64,000 nucleotides of DNA from Lotus japonicus (Eukaryota > Streptophyta > Magnoliopsida > Fabales > Fabaceae), in NCBI RefSeq assembly GCF_012489685.1, contig NC_080041.1, forward strand, positions 107,167,760-107,231,759. The letters run 5' to 3'. The notes under the pieces were generated by a model. It worked only from the letters and a program-made list of their open reading frames with translations, searched no databases and was not told where the DNA came from. Each line of letters opens with the position of its first letter. Position 1 is the stretch's first letter. Positions 60,775 through 64,000 of the stretch are shown here, one piece after another. A program made the translations under genes and the position numbers.

Positions 60775-61410
60775 GGTGGAAGAAGGTTGTGGGGGGTGGA
60801 GTTGCAAAGGATGATCCAACTTTTATTTTTTTAATTTAAAAATATTTTTTTTAGACATCGTGCTTGTCATCGTGCATAAAGCTTTAGCATTTCCTTAATC
60901 TTTTTGTATCCATCGTTTATGATTATTTTTTAATATGAGAATTTTTTTTCACTTTTTAGGGTGGATTTTCCGGAGATGATGCCCCGCGTGCTGTGTTTCC
61001 CAGCATCGTGGGGCGCTCTCAACATGCGGGTATGATGGTTGGCATGACTCGAAAAGATACATATGTTGGTGATGAGGCAGACTCTAGAAGTGGCATTCTG
61101 ACTCTGAATTACCCAATTGAACATGGAGTTGTGAGCAATTGGGATGACATGGAAAAGATTTGGCACCATGCCTTTTATAATGAACTTCGTGTTTCCCCGG
61201 AAGATCATCCTCTTCTTCTAACCAAGGTTCCTTTAAACACTAAGGATAACCGTGAGAAGATGACTAAAATCATGTTTGAGACTTTTAGTACCCCTGCTAT
61301 GTATATATCCAACGGTGCTGTTCTCTCATTGTATGCAAGTGGACGTATAACTGGTAAGCTAGCGCGCAATTCGTGATTTACTTATTTAATTTCACTCGTT
61401 CCAAAAATTT
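60775..61410 (+). pseudogene. Right half of the partial actin copy (end of intron 1, exon 2)
   Basis: Exon 2 (60960-61353, 394 nt) is open with intact splice sites and is very similar to exon 2 of actin gene 2, including MYISNGAVL where Gln137 is missing. It keeps [14 protein letters not shown], closer to ordinary actin than gene 2 at that spot. Exon 1 is absent and the intron upstream is split by the 8.5-kb MULE. Intron 2 breaks off at about 61410, where Stowaway elements begin; exons 3-4 may lie beyond the window. Confidence 0.85.
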
Positions 61411-61412
61411 TA

Positions 61413-61850
61413 CTCTTTCCGTTTCAAAATAACTGTACACTTTTGACTAAAAGTTTTGTTTCAAAATAACTGTTCACTTAGAATTTCAATGCAACATTAA
61501 ATGATGTTTTCCTATGCAATACTCCTACCAGCACAATAAATGAGGAGAGATAAAAGTACACTTTAAAGGATAAAATAGGAAAGTTGGTACTCTCTCCGTT
61601 CCAAAATAACTGACACTATTTCTAGCTGGATTTTGTTCATAATTATCTGTCACTTTACAAAGTTCAAGAGAGCATTAATTATACTTTATCAATTGTACCC
61701 TTCATTTATTGGTGGTGGGAAAATTGAAAAGTTAGAATTAATAAGAGAGATAAAGGGTATAATAGGAAGTTACATAGTAATTTTAATAAAACAAGAACAT
61801 TAATTGTTATTTCTTAATACTTGTACAACGACCTTAAAATGTCAGTTATA
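61413..61850. mobile_element. Two Stowaway-like MITE ends, tandem
   Basis: CTCTTTCCGTTTCAAAATAAC after TA at 61411-61412, and CTCTCTCCGTTCCAAAATAAC from 61590 after TA, are Stowaway-type left ends. The second element is opened by a CACTA element at 61851, since its expected inverted right end is cut after ATGTCAGTTAT. Confidence 0.7.
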
Positions 61851-64000
61851 CACTACTAGAAAATATAGATTTAACATCAGAGTTTTTACATCGGGGGATC
61901 AAACACCTGATGTGAAAGATAAAGCGGTGGCAAAATTGAAATTACAGGGAACTTTAGTGAGAGATTTCACATCGGTTGATGCTATGGCCGATGTGGAAAG
62001 TAATTAGTAAACATTTTTTACAACGGTTGATATAACAACCGATGTGAAATATAATGCGGTGGCATTTTTGAAATTTTAATAAAGTACTTTTCACATCGGG
62101 TATAATACAACCGTTGTGAAAAGTCCCTCACACAACACTGAAAATCCAACACGCACAAACTCAACCAATCACGGAAAAAACCTAAGTTTGCAAACACTTG
62201 GAGGAAGAAGATGGAAGTCGCTTAACTTGGAGCTTCCTGCACCAACGACGCCGTCGCGAAGACCCTTCCTGTTGTTCGTGCCAAACGACGCCGTCTCGAA
62301 GGTACGCATCTTCTGAGGTCCTCTCTTTTCTCTTCTCACATCCTATCTCACCATAAATTTCATGCGTTCTTCTGCATAACTCTCCATTCATGATGCTTGC
62401 TTCGTTTTCTAGGGCTTTCCTCGTTCCGGTATCGACATTCCAGCTGTTTGTGCCGAACGACACCGTCTTGAAGGTACGCATCTTCAATTACCCTAAGTTT
62501 GCGCTGAAAATTTTGATGCTACTAGCTATGAATACTGGGTAAAAATAGCACTGATGGTCTATGTGTAAAAATAATGATTCAGTGTTTCTTTTGGTTAAAT
62601 ACTATCCAAGATTGCTAGGTTAGAATTATCCCTAGTTAAATTCACAAGAGTATATACCCCTCAGAAATACTTATTTCGCCAACTACCAAGTTAATTCAAC
62701 TGTCAAACTACTTAAACACTCATTTAGGTATGATGTTGATATTGCAGAGAAAGAAGGGCAATGGAAAACAGATGGTTCATAGCCCAATGACATGAATGAT
62801 AGAAGTTCATGTGAGGGAAAATTGTTACAGTATCAACTAGTTCAATTTGAAACCAAATTGTCATAACTGTATTTTGGAAGCCAAGAGTTAACAAAAATTG
62901 CAAATTCTGTGATCTGTCTAAGGGCTATAATCTCTCATGGTTTTGATGTTCTGTGCAGAGTTGCGTAATGACCACAAGGAGGTAACTGAGAAAATCAATC
63001 AAAACATACAAATTTTGCATTCTGCAAGACTTGGAAAATCACCCTTCAAGAATTCAGGTATTCAGTACTGGAGAATTTATTGTTTCTCATTGTTAACTTT
63101 GCCTTCTTGTTGATGTTACATTACATTGTTTGCTTTTGAAGACAATAAATACTTCATCATATATGTACGAGTGAGAGCCGGAGCGACATTCGTTAGAGAA
63201 ATTAAGTGGAAGGAATATGTTAGGAAGTGACTATATAGAAATGATATTTTCTTGAACTCTGTATAGAAGGTTTATTGGTTGAGATAAATGTTCAGATTAT
63301 GCTCATAGAATTTGTTTCTAGGCTTTCATACTCTCTTGTAGACTTATTAGCATGTTAGTCCACGGGCATTCAACGGTAAAAATAGTATAGACCAGAGTCC
63401 TATGATCCTTGTTCTGAATTGCAGCTACTTCAATGAAACCAGTTTTCTTTCTTCTTCAATTGTTATTTGTATTAAGTTGGTATGTACTTATCCAGATTCC
63501 TAAGAGGCTAGGATCCTTGATCTGGATTTCAGCTACTTCAATGAAATCAGTTTTCTTTCTTATTCAATGGTTGTTTGTATCAATTTGGTATGTACTTATC
63601 AGATTCACATGTAAAGTTCATTTCAAGGGACAGTGTTACTGCAAGGGTTGAAGTATATAAAGATCATGCGAGGAATAGACATAGGTTATATTAAATGTTT
63701 TGATTGTAAATCTGGTTCCATTGCTTTAAACAGAGTTGTGCTAACACTTAAAAATCATGTTTGAAACTTCTATACAGCTGGAAACTAGCCCATGGGTTTA
63801 CTTATTTAATTTTTCCATTACTGCACTTTTGAAGTCTTGATATGCTTTGATGGTCTAATTTTCTGAATTTGATTTTGATTCTATCATTGTTTGGTTTTTA
63901 CATTGTATATGAATAGTGTGAGTGGTGTCTATATTATCATTTTTTATCCTATATATGTTTGGTTGTCTAGAGTGTGTGAACTATATAGGTTAGAGAATGA
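61851..64000 (+). mobile_element. CACTA element, left part, runs past the window
   Basis: It begins CACTACTAGAAAATATAG and has subterminal repeats of ACATCGG...GATGTGAAA type in both orientations (61880-62120), as CACTA elements do. The broken Stowaway on its left shows the insertion site. No transposase is seen in 2.1 kb. A GC-rich stretch at 62200-62480 holds two copies of a GACGCCGTCTCGAAGGTACG-like segment and may be captured leader or exon sequence. Confidence 0.7.
63423..63611 (+). repeat. Tandem direct duplication, 108-bp unit
   Basis: AGCTACTTCAATGAAA starts at 63423 and again at 63531, with similarity over about 80 bp. A local duplication inside the CACTA element; no gene is implied. 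Confidence 0.85.

Overview
This window is plant nuclear DNA, most likely from a papilionoid legume. Introns are GT-AG, the exon layouts are plant-type (actin, NB-ARC/TIR), intergenic DNA is AT-rich, and most of the sequence is nested transposable elements. The legume assignment is inferred from the style of the SIRE-like LTR, the foldback families and the NB-ARC/TIR proteins; no species call is possible from sequence alone.

Layout. Bases 1-5300 hold a broken Mutator-like (MULE) transposase gene on the minus strand. It is cut by the LTR of a Ty3/gypsy-type element, which itself carries a SIRE-like solo LTR with a 5-bp target duplication. Bases 6749-12400 are an unusual immune-type gene with two NB-ARC segments followed by a TIR domain; its single intron is full of transposons. 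Bases 12.8-16.8 kb are decayed gypsy material. Bases 17-23.6 kb are nested foldback, CACTA and Stowaway elements. A second gene with a C-terminal TIR lies at 23961-24953 on the minus strand and has the same 88-nt last exon. Bases 25-31.3 kb are mostly MITEs.

Two divergent four-exon actin genes follow in the same orientation (32241-33890 and 43074-45707). A third, partial actin copy (intron 1 plus exon 2) is split into two pieces, 51.5-52.26 kb and 60.77-61.41 kb.

The element that splits it is the most notable object here: an apparently intact, possibly autonomous 8,511-bp MULE (52264-60774). It has about 42-bp terminal inverted repeats, a perfect 9-bp target duplication and a recognisable empty site in the parent actin gene. 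It carries three spliced, open genes: a FAR1/MULE transposase fused to an OTU cysteine-protease domain, a small protein resembling the homologous-recombination OB-fold protein (HROB), and, convergent to these, a plant-mobile-domain protein with an RGG-rich tail. Both element ends hold arrays of short imperfect palindromes, with an exact 26-bp period in three of the clusters; these look like binding sites for an element-encoded protein. The right edge of the window lies in a CACTA element that opened inside a Stowaway MITE.

The genes I regard as functional candidates are the two TIR genes, the two actins and the three genes of the MULE. Everything else is transposon debris or sequence in which I see no gene.
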